Positions 1-10,450 are shown, counted from the stretch's first letter. The stretch: 64,000 bases of DNA from Sideroxydans sp. CL21 (GCF_902459525.1 NZ_LR699166.1:1500501-1564500), one strand, 5' to 3'. The notes: a model not told the origin generated them from the sequence alone. Translations and numbers: made by a program.

Positions 1-230
1 ACGGCGTCTCTGCCCAGGAAGCGGCATCCAGCCAGTATTCGCTTTATCAGCCCGCGGGATCGTTCAACGACTTTATCGGATTGATAGCCGATATCAAACT
101 GACCGACGACTACCATTTGAACGGGTATGTGCGCCGCAAGTGGCTGGGCAATGGGATCGAACAGAGTCCTATCGTCAATCAGCGTTACCTGGATACAGGC
201 TACCTTTCCCTGAGTTACCGCTTCAAATAA
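1..230 (+). CDS. MipA/OmpV family outer-membrane protein, C-terminal part
   Basis: The reading frame enters from the left edge and stops at 228-230, giving about 75 residues. It looks like the last strands of an outer-membrane beta-barrel: alternating polar and hydrophobic residues, a glycine-aromatic stretch, and an end in Ser-Tyr-Arg-Phe-Lys, close to the C-terminal aromatic signal of porins. The SPIV...GYLSLSYRF pattern near the end matches the MipA/OmpV (MltA-interacting) family from memory. The start, signal peptide and operon partners lie outside the window. The next gene converges on it from the other strand, 18 bases away. Family assignment is moderate because only the tail is visible. 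Confidence 0.6.
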   Translation, partial: GVSAQEAASSQYSLYQPAGSFNDFIGLIADIKLTDDYHLNGYVRRKWLGNGIEQSPIVNQRYLDTGYLSLSYRFK

Positions 231-248
231 GTGGCTTGTCGTTGGGCT

Positions 249-1544
249 TCAGCGTTGTCCCACTAACAGGTTGGCACAGCGTACGCCGCTCACTACCGCA
301 CCTTCCAGCGTGGCGGGGTAATCGCCCGCCGTGTAGTCGCCGGCCAGCAATATGCGGGGCAGAGCGGTCTGTTGTGCGGGCCGTTGCAGGTTGGGAGCAC
401 AACAGAATGTGGCGCGTTTCTCGGCGATCACCTTGAACCATTCCGGTTGTTCGGTGATGCCGAATTCTTCGCTTAACTCGGCGATGACTTTCTGTGCCAG
501 TTGTTCCTGGCTCAATTCCTGATGAATGCCTTCCGCGCTGATGACGGCGGCGAGCAGACCCGGCTGGCCCGCGATCTGTCCCTTGTCGAACAGCCATTGG
601 CTGAAACGCCGGTGCAGGCCGAGCATCGGGTGCGGCAGCGTGACGCGGGCGGGGTACTGCAGATAGACGGTATAGATAGGCTGATGATCCAGGGCTTCGA
701 TCTGAGCAACAGCGCCGGCAAGAGCCGCCATCGGACGCAGCAATTTTGCTGCGACAGTTGCCGGTGCGGCACAGATCACATGGGAAAAAAAGTGGGTTTC
801 ATTCGCTGCGACAAGTTCGATGCCTTCGTCTTTGGGGACGATGGCATCCACGCTGCAGGAGAGATACACCTTGCCCCCGTTTCGTTCGATGAATTCAGCC
901 GCGCGTTGCGGGAACAGCGCGGTGAAGTCGATGCGCGGCAACAGCATGTCGCTGTCGGCACGGGTTCGATTCAAAGCGTCGCGCAGCACGTTCAACAATA
1001 CTTGTGCGGAAGCCTTGTGAATAGGCGTATTCAGCGCGGCGATGCACAAGGGTTCCCACAGTTTGAATGTCAGGTCGGCATCCTGTTTGTGTGCGGCGAG
1101 CAGGTCGGTGACCGTCATGTCGCCGGCTAATCGGAAATTCATGCGGCGCAGGGTGAGCATGAAACCCGCAGCCTTTTTGCGCTCGGCCCAGGTGAGTCCT
1201 TGTGCTTTCAGCAGAGCGATCAGCAAGTGCAGCGGGGAAGGCAAGCGGGGCGCCCTGAGCGAAAACTCGCCATGCAGATCAAGCTGCAATGGCAGGCGCA
1301 GGAAATCCTGCTCAATACGACCGCCCACCAATTCGATGAGGCGCAGAGTCTCGTGGTAGCAGCCCAGCAACAGGTGTTGGCCGTTGTCGAGCTGCGTGTC
1401 ATTGTGCAGCACGCCGCGCGCGCGGCCACCGAGTTGTCTGGCGCTTTCGAACACGGTGACCGGGATACCTTGTGCTGCGAGTTCAACAGCCGCCGCCATG
1501 CCCGCGTAGCCGCCGCCGATGATTCCAATGTTTATAGATTGCAT
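249..1544 (-). CDS. hpnE: Hydroxysqualene dehydroxylase HpnE (FAD-dependent)
   Basis: An FAD-dependent amine-oxidase/phytoene-desaturase-type enzyme that in the HpnCDE pathway reduces hydroxysqualene to squalene, the hopanoid precursor. The N-terminus carries the dinucleotide-binding loop GIIGGGYAGMAAA followed by an acidic residue at the end of the second strand (VFES). A second glycine-rich FAD motif (LLAGDYTAGDYPATLEGAV) lies near the C-terminus. About 431 residues, normal for the family. The frame stays open 24 codons upstream, but that stretch is a palindromic repeat, so the ATG at 1544 with AGGGAG upstream is preferred. It is last in a prmB-hpnC-hpnD-hpnE series. No squalene-hopene cyclase is visible in the window. 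Confidence 0.9.
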   Translation of the reverse strand: MQSINIGIIGGGYAGMAAAVELAAQGIPVTVFESARQLGGRARGVLHNDTQLDNGQHLLLGCYHETLRLIELVGGRIEQDFLRLPLQLDLHGEFSLRAPRLPSPLHLLIALLKAQGLTWAERKKAAGFMLTLRRMNFRLAGDMTVTDLLAAHKQDADLTFKLWEPLCIAALNTPIHKASAQVLLNVLRDALNRTRADSDMLLPRIDFTALFPQRAAEFIERNGGKVYLSCSVDAIVPKDEGIELVAANETHFFSHVICAAPATVAAKLLRPMAALAGAVAQIEALDHQPIYTVYLQYPARVTLPHPMLGLHRRFSQWLFDKGQIAGQPGLLAAVISAEGIHQELSQEQLAQKVIAELSEEFGITEQPEWFKVIAEKRATFCCAPNLQRPAQQTALPRILLAGDYTAGDYPATLEGAVVSGVRCANLLVGQR

Positions 1545-1555
1545 TTCACGATTGC

Positions 1556-1592
1556 TCCCTCGCCCGCTTGCGGGAGAGGGCTGGGGAGAGGG
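1556..1592. repeat. GC-rich palindromic repeat between hpnD and hpnE
   Basis: A short palindrome built on CCCGCTTGCGGG, flanked by GAGAGGG-type runs, fills the gap between the hpnD stop and the hpnE start. A related copy (CCTCTCCCGCAAGCGGGAGAGG) occurs at 60651-60673 inside a ccm intergenic element, so it is a dispersed repeat and not a gene-specific signal. In RNA it would form a stable hairpin within the hpn transcript. Confidence 0.75.
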
Positions 1593-1600
1593 TAATCCGC

Positions 1601-2437
1601 TCAGTTCTTGAGCCATGCCTTGAACGCCAGCCAGAACTTGAAGTTGGGCGTCAGCGACACGCGTTCTTTCAGTACATGGCAGCCGCTGGTGACGATCTCC
1701 TGCAGTGTGGCCTGATACACGGTCGCCATAATGAGCCCGGTGCGCTGCGCTTTGCGGTCCACTGCGGGCAAATGATCCATCGCTTGCCGGTAGTAACGTT
1801 GCGCCCTCTCGATCTGGAACGCCATCAGCTTCTGGAAATTCTCGGTCTCGCGCGAATTCAGGATATCCGCAGCGGTGACGCCGAATTGCTGCATTTCATC
1901 CATCGGCAGGTAGATACGGTTGCGCCGCGCGTCCTCGCCCACGTCGCGGATGATGTTGGTAAGTTGCAGGGCGATGCCAAGGTCGTGGGCGTATTTCAGC
2001 GTCTGTCGGTCCGTGTAACCAAAGATCTCCACCGACAGCAGGCCCACCACCGAAGCGACGCGGTAGCAATACAACTGCAGCGACTTGAAATCCTCATAGC
2101 GCGACTGTTCGAGGTCCATCTCCATGCCGTCTATGATCTCCAGCAGGTGTTCCTGCGACAGGTTGAATTGCTTGACAACGGGAACCAGTGCCTGGGCCAC
2201 CGGGTGCTGCGGCTTGCCCACGCCATAAATGGCCGCGACTTCATTGCGCCACCAGTTGAGCGTGGTGCGCGCCACATTGGTGTCGGTGCATTCGTCCACG
2301 ACGTCATCCACTTCGCGGCAAAAGGCGTAGAGCGCGGTAATGGCGCGACGCTTGTCCTTGGGCAGGAAGCGGAAGCTGTTGTAGAAGCTGGAGCCGCTGG
2401 AGGAGGCCTTGTTTCGGCAATATTCGTCTGGAGTCAT
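1601..2437 (-). CDS. hpnD: Presqualene diphosphate synthase HpnD
   Basis: A trans-isoprenyl diphosphate synthase-type enzyme that joins two farnesyl diphosphates head-to-head to presqualene diphosphate, first step of the HpnCDE route to squalene. It has both aspartate-rich Mg-diphosphate motifs: DDVVDE near residue 43 and DVGED near residue 165. The HpnD-like N-terminus (SSFYNSFRFLPKDKRRAI) separates it from HpnC. 278 residues, usual length. Its start abuts an inverted-repeat element at 2436-2558, and no clear Shine-Dalgarno sequence is visible, so translation initiation may be weak or depend on that element. Confidence 0.92.
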   Translation of the reverse strand: MTPDEYCRNKASSSGSSFYNSFRFLPKDKRRAITALYAFCREVDDVVDECTDTNVARTTLNWWRNEVAAIYGVGKPQHPVAQALVPVVKQFNLSQEHLLEIIDGMEMDLEQSRYEDFKSLQLYCYRVASVVGLLSVEIFGYTDRQTLKYAHDLGIALQLTNIIRDVGEDARRNRIYLPMDEMQQFGVTAADILNSRETENFQKLMAFQIERAQRYYRQAMDHLPAVDRKAQRTGLIMATVYQATLQEIVTSGCHVLKERVSLTPNFKFWLAFKAWLKN

Positions 2438-2558
2438 TTCAATTCAAAATCAAACGATAACTGCGTTGGCTGCGTCTTCTGCTCCTTGCCGTACTACTTT
2501 GTACTGTCTGCGTCGCCTCATCCTTGCCGCCTTGTTCTCGTTTGTTGTGAATTGAAAT
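2436..2558. repeat. MITE-like element with imperfect terminal inverted repeats
   Basis: The 134-base gap between hpnC and hpnD is almost filled by an element whose ends are inverted copies. The left end reads ATTTCAATTCA then CAAACGA; the right end, reverse-complemented, shows the same two blocks with a one-base gap difference. The centre has a GTAC-TACTTT-GTAC core and CTTGCCG-type blocks. It has no coding capacity. It looks like a small non-autonomous mobile or intergenic repeat. A transposase relationship cannot be judged from this window. Confidence 0.6.
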
Positions 2559-2570
2559 CATATTTTAATT

Positions 2571-3386
2571 TCAGAACCGTAATGGCGCACTTTTCGCCAG
2601 CATGATAACCCAGTCGAAAGGGCGCAATACGGGGCGGCGATGGAACACGTCGTAATCGGCGGCTTCCAGTTTGTCGAGAATACGCAGTCCGCCGGCGATG
2701 ATCATGCGCATTTCCAACCCGATGCGGCCACCCAGGATGCTGCCGAGAGGAGCGCCTTGCAGCATCAGGGCGCGCGTCCGGTCCACTTCGAATTTCATCA
2801 GGGCACGCCAGCCTTCGTTGCCGATGCCTTGCTGGATCTGATCTTCGCTTACGCCGAAGCGGGCCATGTCATCTTGCGGCAAATAGATACGCCCGATGGC
2901 GAAGTCTTTCGCGACATCCTGCCAGAAGTTGATGAGCTGCAGCGCGGTGCAGATGGCATCGGAGTAGGCGATGTTGACGGGAGTCGCATCTTCGTACAGA
3001 TGCAATAACAGATCGCCAACCGGATTGGCGGAACGGCGGCAGTAGTCCAGCAATTCGTCGTAATCGGTGTAGCGCTTCTTCACCACGTCCTGCGAAAACG
3101 CATCGAGCAGATCGCGAAACGGCTGCATCGGCAGCTCATGTGCCTTGATCTCGGCTGCAAGGTTGATGAACAGGGGCAACAGCGGTATTTCGCCCGCCGC
3201 GATGCGCGTCAATTCGCCACGATACTCATCGAGTTGTCGCAGCCGTTCGCTGTCTGGCAGGTCGCCTTCGTCGGCGATGTCATCCGCTGCACGTGCGAAA
3301 TGGTAAATCGCCGCCACCGGCTTGCGCAGCCGTCTGGGCATGAGGATGGATGCAACGGGGAAGTTTTCGTAATGGTCGACCGACAT
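2571..3386 (-). CDS. hpnC: Hydroxysqualene synthase HpnC
   Basis: A squalene/phytoene synthase fold enzyme that converts presqualene diphosphate to hydroxysqualene. It shows DDIADE near residue 36 and the second motif region FWQDVAKDF near residue 158. The N-terminus (HYENFPVASILMPRRLRKPVAAIYHFARAADD, quoted in part: ENFPVAS...MPRRLR) is HpnC-like and unlike HpnD. I choose the ATG at 3386-3384, which overlaps the prmB stop by one base (TGATG), so translation is probably coupled to prmB. A TTG one codon upstream is a poorer choice. About 271 residues. Confidence 0.9.
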   Translation of the reverse strand: MSVDHYENFPVASILMPRRLRKPVAAIYHFARAADDIADEGDLPDSERLRQLDEYRGELTRIAAGEIPLLPLFINLAAEIKAHELPMQPFRDLLDAFSQDVVKKRYTDYDELLDYCRRSANPVGDLLLHLYEDATPVNIAYSDAICTALQLINFWQDVAKDFAIGRIYLPQDDMARFGVSEDQIQQGIGNEGWRALMKFEVDRTRALMLQGAPLGSILGGRIGLEMRMIIAGGLRILDKLEAADYDVFHRRPVLRPFDWVIMLAKSAPLRF

Positions 3387-4291
3387 CAACGCAGATCGTT
3401 CCGGTGCAGCATGAACACGTACTCGTCGCCCGCGCTCACTTCCAGCCAGATGAAAGGAAGTCCGGGGTAAGCGGATTCCAGCGCATCGCGGTTGTGTCCG
3501 ATCTCGACGACGAGTACGCCGTTGTCGTTGAGGTGTTCGCCTGCGTGTTCGAGGATGTTGCGGGTGGCATTCAGGCCATCCGCGCCGCTGCCCAGAGCCA
3601 GCTTGGGTTCGTATTTGTATTCCTGCGGCAGCGCGGCGACCGAGGATGCATCGACATAAGGCGGGTTGCTGATGATGAGATCGTATTTTTTGCCCCCGAG
3701 CTTGGCAAACATGTCGGACTCGATCAGGGAAATGCGATCTTCCATGTCATAGTCAGTCACGTTGTACTGGGCGACATCCAGAGCGTCGGCAGACAGGTCG
3801 ACCGCATCGATATGGGCATGGGGGAAGGCATGCGCCGCCAGGATGGCGAGACAGCCGCTGCCGGTGCACATGTCGAGTACATTGCCTATCCGGTCTGCAT
3901 CGCTGATCCAGGGCGCAAGCTGTTCGCGCAGCAATTCGGCAATGAACGAGCGCGGCACGATGACGCGTTCGTCCACATAGAAGGACAAGTCGCCCAGCCA
4001 TGCCTGATTGGTCAGATAGGCCGCGGGGATACGTTGCTCGGTTCGTCTCTCGACGATGTCGAGCACGTCGTACAGTTCGGATTGCGTCAGCCTGGCGTCC
4101 AGGAACGGATCTAGCCGGTCCAGCGGCAGATTCAGGGTATGCAGGATGAGGTATGCGGCTTCATCGTAGGCGTTGCCGCTGCCGTGGCCGAAGAACAGCT
4201 CGGCCTCGTTGAAACGGCTGACGGCGAAGCGCAGGCAGTCGCGTACTGTCTTGAGCGAAGCGCTCGCCTCCGAGAAATGATTGATGTCCAT
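3386..4291 (-). CDS. prmB: Ribosomal protein L3 glutamine N5-methyltransferase PrmB
   Basis: A SAM-dependent methyltransferase that methylates the GGQ-like glutamine of ribosomal protein uL3. Visible features are the SAM-binding loop DMCTGSGCLAI near residue 140 and the catalytic NPPYVD motif near residue 206, shared by HemK/PrmC and PrmB. The long helical N-terminal domain with PAAYLTNQAWLGDLSFYVDERVIVPRS (core: FYVDERVIVPRS) is PrmB-like, and the 301-residue length fits PrmB. A GGGAGA ribosome site precedes the ATG. It lies between dapE and hpnC on the same strand and overlaps hpnC by one base. Confidence 0.9.
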   Translation of the reverse strand: MDINHFSEASASLKTVRDCLRFAVSRFNEAELFFGHGSGNAYDEAAYLILHTLNLPLDRLDPFLDARLTQSELYDVLDIVERRTEQRIPAAYLTNQAWLGDLSFYVDERVIVPRSFIAELLREQLAPWISDADRIGNVLDMCTGSGCLAILAAHAFPHAHIDAVDLSADALDVAQYNVTDYDMEDRISLIESDMFAKLGGKKYDLIISNPPYVDASSVAALPQEYKYEPKLALGSGADGLNATRNILEHAGEHLNDNGVLVVEIGHNRDALESAYPGLPFIWLEVSAGDEYVFMLHRNDLR

Positions 4292-4322
4292 TTTTACTTT
4301 TCTCCCTGTACGCCGGTGAATG

Positions 4323-5810
<1,488 letters not shown>

Positions 5811-5814
<4 letters not shown>

Positions 5815-6983
5815 GTGCCAGAACCCGGCACTTCGATATTGAGCTTGATACCGTCGAATTTGACCGCGGACGGGGCTGTTTTTTCGGCGGAGTTTGCGCC
5901 CGGGTCGTATGCCTTCATCTTGCTGGTTTGCGAGTAGTCGATCAGCGAAGACAGGTTGCTGGCAGAATCGGCATTGCGCAACGCATCTTCCTTGCTGATG
6001 TGTCCGGATTTGTAAAGTTTGTACAGGGCCTGTTCGAAGGTTTGCGAACCCAGGGAGACGCTTTGCTCGATCGCGTCGCGGATCTGGTCGATCTGGTCGC
6101 TTTTGATCAGGTCGGCGACGAGGGCGGAGTTCAGCAACACCTCCACTGCCGGGATCAGCTTGCCCTGCGGGTTGCGGATCAGGCGCTGGGAAATGACGGC
6201 GCGCAGGCAAAGCGACAGGTCCGACAGGATGCTGTTGCGCGCATCGTAAGGGAAGAAATTCACCATGCGGTTGAGCGCGTGATAGCTATTGTTGGCGTGC
6301 AGGGTGGACAGGCACAAATGGCCGGTTTGCGCAAAGATCAGCGCATGCTTGAGCGTTTCGCGGTCGCGGATTTCACCCACCATCAGCACGTCCGGTGCTT
6401 CGCGCATGGCACTGACCAGTGCGGCGCCGTAGTCAATTGTGTCGGTTCCCACTTCGCGCTGGTTCACGATGGACTTGCCGTGGCGGAACATGTACTCAAG
6501 CGGGTCTTCGATGGTCAGGATATGGCCGCTCTGCGTCTCGTTGCGATGCTGGATCATCGCGGCCAGTGTTGTCGATTTCCCGGAACCGGTGGCCCCCACC
6601 ATCAATATCAGTCCCCGTTTTTCCATCACGAGCTCTTTCAGCACCAGCGGAAGGTTCAACTCTTCCACGTTGAGCACATCGCCGCGCACATAACGGATGA
6701 CCATGGCGACGCTGCTGCGCTGCCGGAATACGTTGACGCGGAAGTTGCCGATGTTGGGCACCCGGAAAGAGAAGTTCATCTCCATGTTCAGCTCGTATTC
6801 GGCGATCTGCCGCTCGGTCATCATCTCGTAAACGATGCGCTTGACCGTTTCTTCGTCGAGCTTCTGGGCATTCACCGGCATGACCACGCCGTCGATCTTG
6901 ATGTTGATCGGCGCACCGACCGACAGGAACAGGTCGGAGGCCTGCTTTTCGGCAGCCAGTTGCAGCAGTGGCGTAATGATCAT
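5811..6983 (-). CDS. pilU: Type IV pilus retraction ATPase, PilU family
   Basis: A cytoplasmic hexameric secretion-type ATPase of the PilT/PilU class that works with PilT in pilus retraction and twitching motility. It shows the N-terminal PAS-like region (AAEKQASDLFLSVGAPINI), Walker A GATGSGKST near residue 131, the Asp box with TIEDPLEY, Walker B region (VLMVGEIRD) and the His box (TGHLCLSTLHAN). The 390-residue length with a long, low-complexity tail after residue 350 fits PilU better than PilT (about 345). No pilT is in the window. Its position between dapD and dapE is odd; overlap with the ArsC-like gene suggests it is transcribed with the dap genes. Confidence 0.9.
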
Positions 6984-7000
6984 GTCTTCACCTCAGAAGC

Positions 7001-7060
7001 AGGATTGTGGATTTGGGAATTGGGATTTGGCCAAATCCAAAATCCCAGTTCCTGAATCCT
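7001..7060. repeat. 60-base near-perfect hairpin after dapD
   Basis: Positions 7001-7030 and 7031-7060 are inverted copies matching at 24 of 30 positions with no loop; the centre GGATTTGGCCAAATCC is a perfect 16-base palindrome. The arms are made of GGATT/GGAAT-like words. It begins two bases beyond the dapD stop, before pilU. A structurally similar element with the same word composition lies between guaB and guaA (43076-43136), so this is probably a dispersed repeat. It lacks the U-run of an intrinsic terminator but could attenuate or stabilise the transcript. Confidence 0.7.
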
Positions 7061-7062
7061 AA

Positions 7063-7884
7063 TTAGATTCCGCGTAGCAATTCGTTGATGCCGACTTTGC
7101 CCAATGTCTTTGCATCCACTTTTTTCACGATGACTGCGCAGTACAAGCTGTACTTGCCGTCGGCGGAAGGCAGACTGCCGCTAACAACGACGGAGCCTGC
7201 GGGAACGCGACCGTAGTGCACTTGACCGGTTTCGCGGTCGTAGATCTTGGTGCTTTGGCCGATGAATACGCCCATGGAGATCACGGCACCTTCTTCCACG
7301 ATCACACCTTCGACGATTTCCGAGCGGGCGCCGATGAAACAGTTGTCTTCGATGATGGTGGGATTGGCCTGCACCGGTTCCAGTACACCGCCGATGCCGA
7401 CGCCGCCGGACAGATGCACGTTCTTGCCGATCTGTGCGCAGGAGCCGACGGTGGCCCAGGTGTCGACCATGGTGCCTTCATCCACATAAGCGCCGATGTT
7501 GCAGTATGAAGGCATCAGCACCACGTTTTTGGCGATATAAGCACCGCGGCGGGCGGCGGCGGGCGGCACCACGCGGAAGCCGCCTTCGCGGAATTCCTTG
7601 GAGTTGTAGTCGGCGAACTTGGAGGGCACCTTGTCGAAATAATTGGTGAAGCCGCCCTTGATGAAGGCGTTGTCTTCGATGCGGAACGACAGCAGAACGG
7701 CCTTTTTGACCCATTGATGGGTGACCCACTGTCCGTCGATCTTTTCGGCCACGCGCAGCTTGCCTTTGTCGAGATATTCGATGACGGTGTCGATGGTCTC
7801 TTTCAACTGTGCGTCGACATTGCGCGGAGTAATGTCGGCACGGCGTTCAAAGGCTTCTTCGATGATGGCTTGTAATTGGGGCAT
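7063..7884 (-). CDS. dapD: Tetrahydrodipicolinate N-succinyltransferase DapD
   Basis: Transfers succinyl from succinyl-CoA to tetrahydrodipicolinate, committing it to the succinylase branch of diaminopimelate synthesis. 273 residues. The N-terminal helical domain ([14 protein letters not shown]) is followed by a left-handed beta-helix of hexapeptide repeats ([20 protein letters not shown] onward; core [33 protein letters not shown]), as in the trimeric acyltransferases. It starts 8 bases after dapC and is co-directional with it, so the two are one transcription unit. Confidence 0.96.
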   Translation of the reverse strand: MPQLQAIIEEAFERRADITPRNVDAQLKETIDTVIEYLDKGKLRVAEKIDGQWVTHQWVKKAVLLSFRIEDNAFIKGGFTNYFDKVPSKFADYNSKEFREGGFRVVPPAAARRGAYIAKNVVLMPSYCNIGAYVDEGTMVDTWATVGSCAQIGKNVHLSGGVGIGGVLEPVQANPTIIEDNCFIGARSEIVEGVIVEEGAVISMGVFIGQSTKIYDRETGQVHYGRVPAGSVVVSGSLPSADGKYSLYCAVIVKKVDAKTLGKVGINELLRGI

Positions 7885-7892
7885 GGCGGTTC

Positions 7893-9086
7893 CTAGTTAA
7901 GTTTTTGAGTGAATTCGGCGATGCGTCGTGCAGCTTCCAGTGTTTCATCCAGGCCGGCGACCAGTGCCAGCCTGATGAAATTCCCTCCGGGATTGATTCC
8001 TTGCGCTTCACGGGCCAGAAAGCTGCCGGGTAGAACGGACACATTATAGTCGCGGTGCAACTGTTGCGCGAAGGCGGTATCCGAGATGGGCGTCCTGACC
8101 CAGAAGTAGAAGCCGGCATCGGGTTTGGACACGGGCAGTACGGGCGCAAGCAGGGTGGTGGTCTTGGCAAACTTTTCGGCGTAAAGGTGGCGGTTGGCGA
8201 CAACATGCGCTTCATCGTTCCATGCGGCGATGCTTGCGCTCTGGATCGCCGGATTCATCGCGCAGCCGTGATAGGTGCGATACAGCGCGAATTTTTCCAG
8301 CACTTTGGCATCTCCCGCGACGAAGCCGGAGCGCATGCCGGGTACATTCGAGCGTTTGGACAGGCTGGAGAATACGACCAGGTTTTTATAGTCTTCGCGC
8401 CCAAGTTGCCGGGCGGCCTGCAGCGCACCGAGCGGCTTGCTCTCGCCAAAGTAGATCTCGGAATAGCACTCGTCCGCGGCGATGACGAATCCATAGCGGT
8501 CGCTCATCTCGAACAGATGCTTCCATTCTGACAGGGGCATCACATGCCCGTTCGGGTTACCCGGCGAGCAGACATAAATGAGCTGCGTGCGTTGCCAAAC
8601 CGATTCCGGCAACTGGGCGGGGTTCATCGCGAAATTGTCTTCCGGCAATGTGTTGAGGAAGTGGGGCGTGGCGCCCGCAAGGAAAGCAGCGCCTTCGTAT
8701 ATTTGATAGAACGGGTTCGGACAGACCACGGCTGGTTCTGGCTTCGAGCGGTCTATCACTGCCTGGGCGAACGAGAACAGCGCTTCGCGACTGCCGTTCA
8801 CGGGCAGGATTTGCGTCTTCGGATCCGGTGCCGGAATGCTGTAACGCTGCGCCAGCCAGTTGGCGATAGCGGTGCGCAACGCGTCGCTGCCGATGGTTGT
8901 GGGATAATTCGCCAGTCCGTCCATTCCCGCAACAAGTGCATCCTTGATGAACTGGGGCGTAGCGTGTTTGGGTTCGCCGATATGCAGACTGATCGGTTTG
9001 AAAGCGTTGCTTGGCGTCACTTCGCCCAACAATTTGGCCAGCTTCTGGAACGGGTAAGGTTGGAGGCGCTGTAAATCGGGATTCAT
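7893..9086 (-). CDS. dapC: Succinyldiaminopimelate transaminase DapC
   Basis: A class I/II PLP aminotransferase, 397 residues, that makes N-succinyl-diaminopimelate. Typical features are the N-terminal [11 protein letters not shown], the substrate/PLP region [15 protein letters not shown], the PLP-phosphate region [11 protein letters not shown], and the Schiff-base lysine in [15 protein letters not shown]. Its position directly before dapD supports DapC over other aminotransferases of this family. It is the first gene of the minus-strand series; the 145-base gap to the divergent EamA gene must hold the promoter, though no clear sigma-70 site stands out. Confidence 0.92.
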   Translation of the reverse strand: MNPDLQRLQPYPFQKLAKLLGEVTPSNAFKPISLHIGEPKHATPQFIKDALVAGMDGLANYPTTIGSDALRTAIANWLAQRYSIPAPDPKTQILPVNGSREALFSFAQAVIDRSKPEPAVVCPNPFYQIYEGAAFLAGATPHFLNTLPEDNFAMNPAQLPESVWQRTQLIYVCSPGNPNGHVMPLSEWKHLFEMSDRYGFVIAADECYSEIYFGESKPLGALQAARQLGREDYKNLVVFSSLSKRSNVPGMRSGFVAGDAKVLEKFALYRTYHGCAMNPAIQSASIAAWNDEAHVVANRHLYAEKFAKTTTLLAPVLPVSKPDAGFYFWVRTPISDTAFAQQLHRDYNVSVLPGSFLAREAQGINPGGNFIRLALVAGLDETLEAARRIAEFTQKLN

Positions 9087-9231
9087 GTTTTCCTTGCTTA
9101 TTATTTCGGTCCTTTGACCGACTCAGGGCAAACCGGTCTGAAGTCGGGTAGGGACGCGAGCTGCTGTTGGCGATTTTCGGGGAATCGCCCCAGGGCATTA
9201 TCAGGGTTGCCGGATTATAAAGGCGTAACGA

Positions 9232-10119
9232 GTGTCCACAAAACAAAATCTGATGCCGATAGCCGGGGTGCTGAGCGGTGCGATGGTTTGGGGCCTGATC
9301 TGGTTTCCCTACCGCGTGCTGCAGGAAACCGGCATATCGGGCGCAATGGCGACATTTCTCACCTATCTGTTGGCGATGCTGTTCGGTGCATTCATGCTGC
9401 CGCGCGTGTGGCGCGAGCGTTCTTCCTTCGGCTGGTGGGCGTTGCTGCTGGTATTGAGCGCGGGATGGGCGAATCTGGGTTACGTGTTGGGAATGTTGCA
9501 CGGCGAAGTGATGCGCGTGCTGCTGCTGTTTTACCTCGCGCCTTTGTGGACGATCCTGTTCTCGTTCTGGCTGCTGCGCGAGCGGCTCAATCGCTACGGC
9601 TATTTCGTGATCATGCTGTCGCTGGGCGGAGCCATGACCATGTTGTGGGACCCCGGTCTGGATCTGCCTGTGCCGCAGAATATTTCCGAGTGGCTGGGCC
9701 TTTCCGCCGGCATGGGCTTCGCGCTTTCCAACGTCACTTCGCGCCGTGCCGAGCATCTTTCAGTTGAAGCGAAATCATTCAGTCTGTGGTTGGGTACGAC
9801 CGGGCTGACCTTGCCTTTCCTGCTGTGGCAGGGAGAAGTTGCCTCTCAGGTATCAGCGATTTCCGCCCAGACCTGGATGTTGCTCGCGATGATGGGGCTG
9901 GTACTCAGCGCGACCAGCTTTGCAGTGCAATATGGCGTGACGCATCTTGCGGCAAATCAAGCCGTGATACTGTTTCAGTTCGAGTTGGTGATAGCAGCGA
10001 TTTCCTCCTATTTCCTCGCGAATGAAGCGATGGAGTTGCGTGAGTGGCTGGGCGCGGCACTCATCATTTCAGCCAGTCTGCTTTCCGGAAGGATTTGTTC
10101 GGACAATAGTCTGGTTTAG
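9232..10119 (+). CDS. EamA/DMT-family inner-membrane permease
   Basis: 295 residues dominated by about ten hydrophobic helices in the two-fold repeat of the drug/metabolite transporter superfamily (for example VLSGAMVWGLIWFPYRVL at the N-terminus and an aromatic WLGLSAGMGFALSNVTSRRAEHLS at the start of the second half; core ALSNVTSRR). The substrate cannot be told from sequence; relatives export amino acids or metabolites. I use the GTG at 9232, with AAGG about 10 bases upstream; ATG at 9253 is the alternative. It is divergent from dapC and is followed by 330 bases of non-coding DNA. Confidence 0.85.
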   Translation: MSTKQNLMPIAGVLSGAMVWGLIWFPYRVLQETGISGAMATFLTYLLAMLFGAFMLPRVWRERSSFGWWALLLVLSAGWANLGYVLGMLHGEVMRVLLLFYLAPLWTILFSFWLLRERLNRYGYFVIMLSLGGAMTMLWDPGLDLPVPQNISEWLGLSAGMGFALSNVTSRRAEHLSVEAKSFSLWLGTTGLTLPFLLWQGEVASQVSAISAQTWMLLAMMGLVLSATSFAVQYGVTHLAANQAVILFQFELVIAAISSYFLANEAMELREWLGAALIISASLLSGRICSDNSLV

Positions 10120-10333
10120 ACGGCGGTTGGTTTAGTAGCAGCGATTTTCGATTCGATGCACGGTGCGAGAAACTGGATATGAGCAATAAATCAGCGCGCA
10201 CCTGAAATCCACAAGTTGTTTAACCTATTGTATGAATGCAATTAAAAACATCTCCAAGGCAATGGGCAATGAAGGTCGTTTAAGGAATTGCACAAATACA
10301 TGACAAAATACTTTATGTATATTTTTTTATGTT

Positions 10334-10339
10334 TATAAT
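10334..10339 (+). promoter_or_regulatory. Candidate -10 box of the porin-cytochrome cluster
   Basis: A perfect TATAAT in an AT-rich stretch about 110 bases before the first start codon. No good TTGACA is found at 16-18 bases upstream (CTTTAT is there), so if real this promoter may need an activator. Its downstream transcript leader would contain both 20-base repeats. Confidence 0.4.
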
Positions 10340-10380
10340 GTTGACGTGATTTTGACAATGACTGAAGCTAGACGCTGTTT

Positions 10381-10435
10381 CGAAATTGGCGCAATTGATT
10401 AGCTGGTCGCTGCTCCGAAATTGGCGCAATTGATT
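10381..10435 (+). promoter_or_regulatory. Two identical 20-base direct repeats, operator-like
   Basis: CGAAATTGGCGCAATTGATT occurs at 10381-10400 and again, without mismatch, at 10416-10435. The start-to-start distance is 35 bases. Each copy contains the inverted repeat AATTG-GCG-CAATT, so each could be a dimeric regulator site in DNA or a small hairpin in the leader RNA. The second copy ends 15 bases before the ATG at 10451, close enough to affect ribosome binding. Confidence 0.6.
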
Positions 10436-10450
10436 GGTCAGAGAATTTCA

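Larger units (their letters stand above)
10120..10450. other. Non-coding control region upstream of the electron-transfer island
   Basis: No credible gene in 331 bases, which are AT-rich compared with the flanking genes. The region holds an inverted pair ATACAT...ATGTAT (10296-10301 and 10315-10320), a perfect TATAAT at 10334-10339, and two identical 20-base direct repeats at 10381-10400 and 10416-10435. It is the only sizeable non-coding stretch before the four-gene cluster, so it most likely carries its promoter and operator. Confidence 0.7.

Noticed and set aside
10381-10435. Two direct repeats as a possible short CRISPR remnant.
   Set aside because: Only two 20-base units with a 15-base gap and no cas genes nearby; an operator or leader structure fits better.
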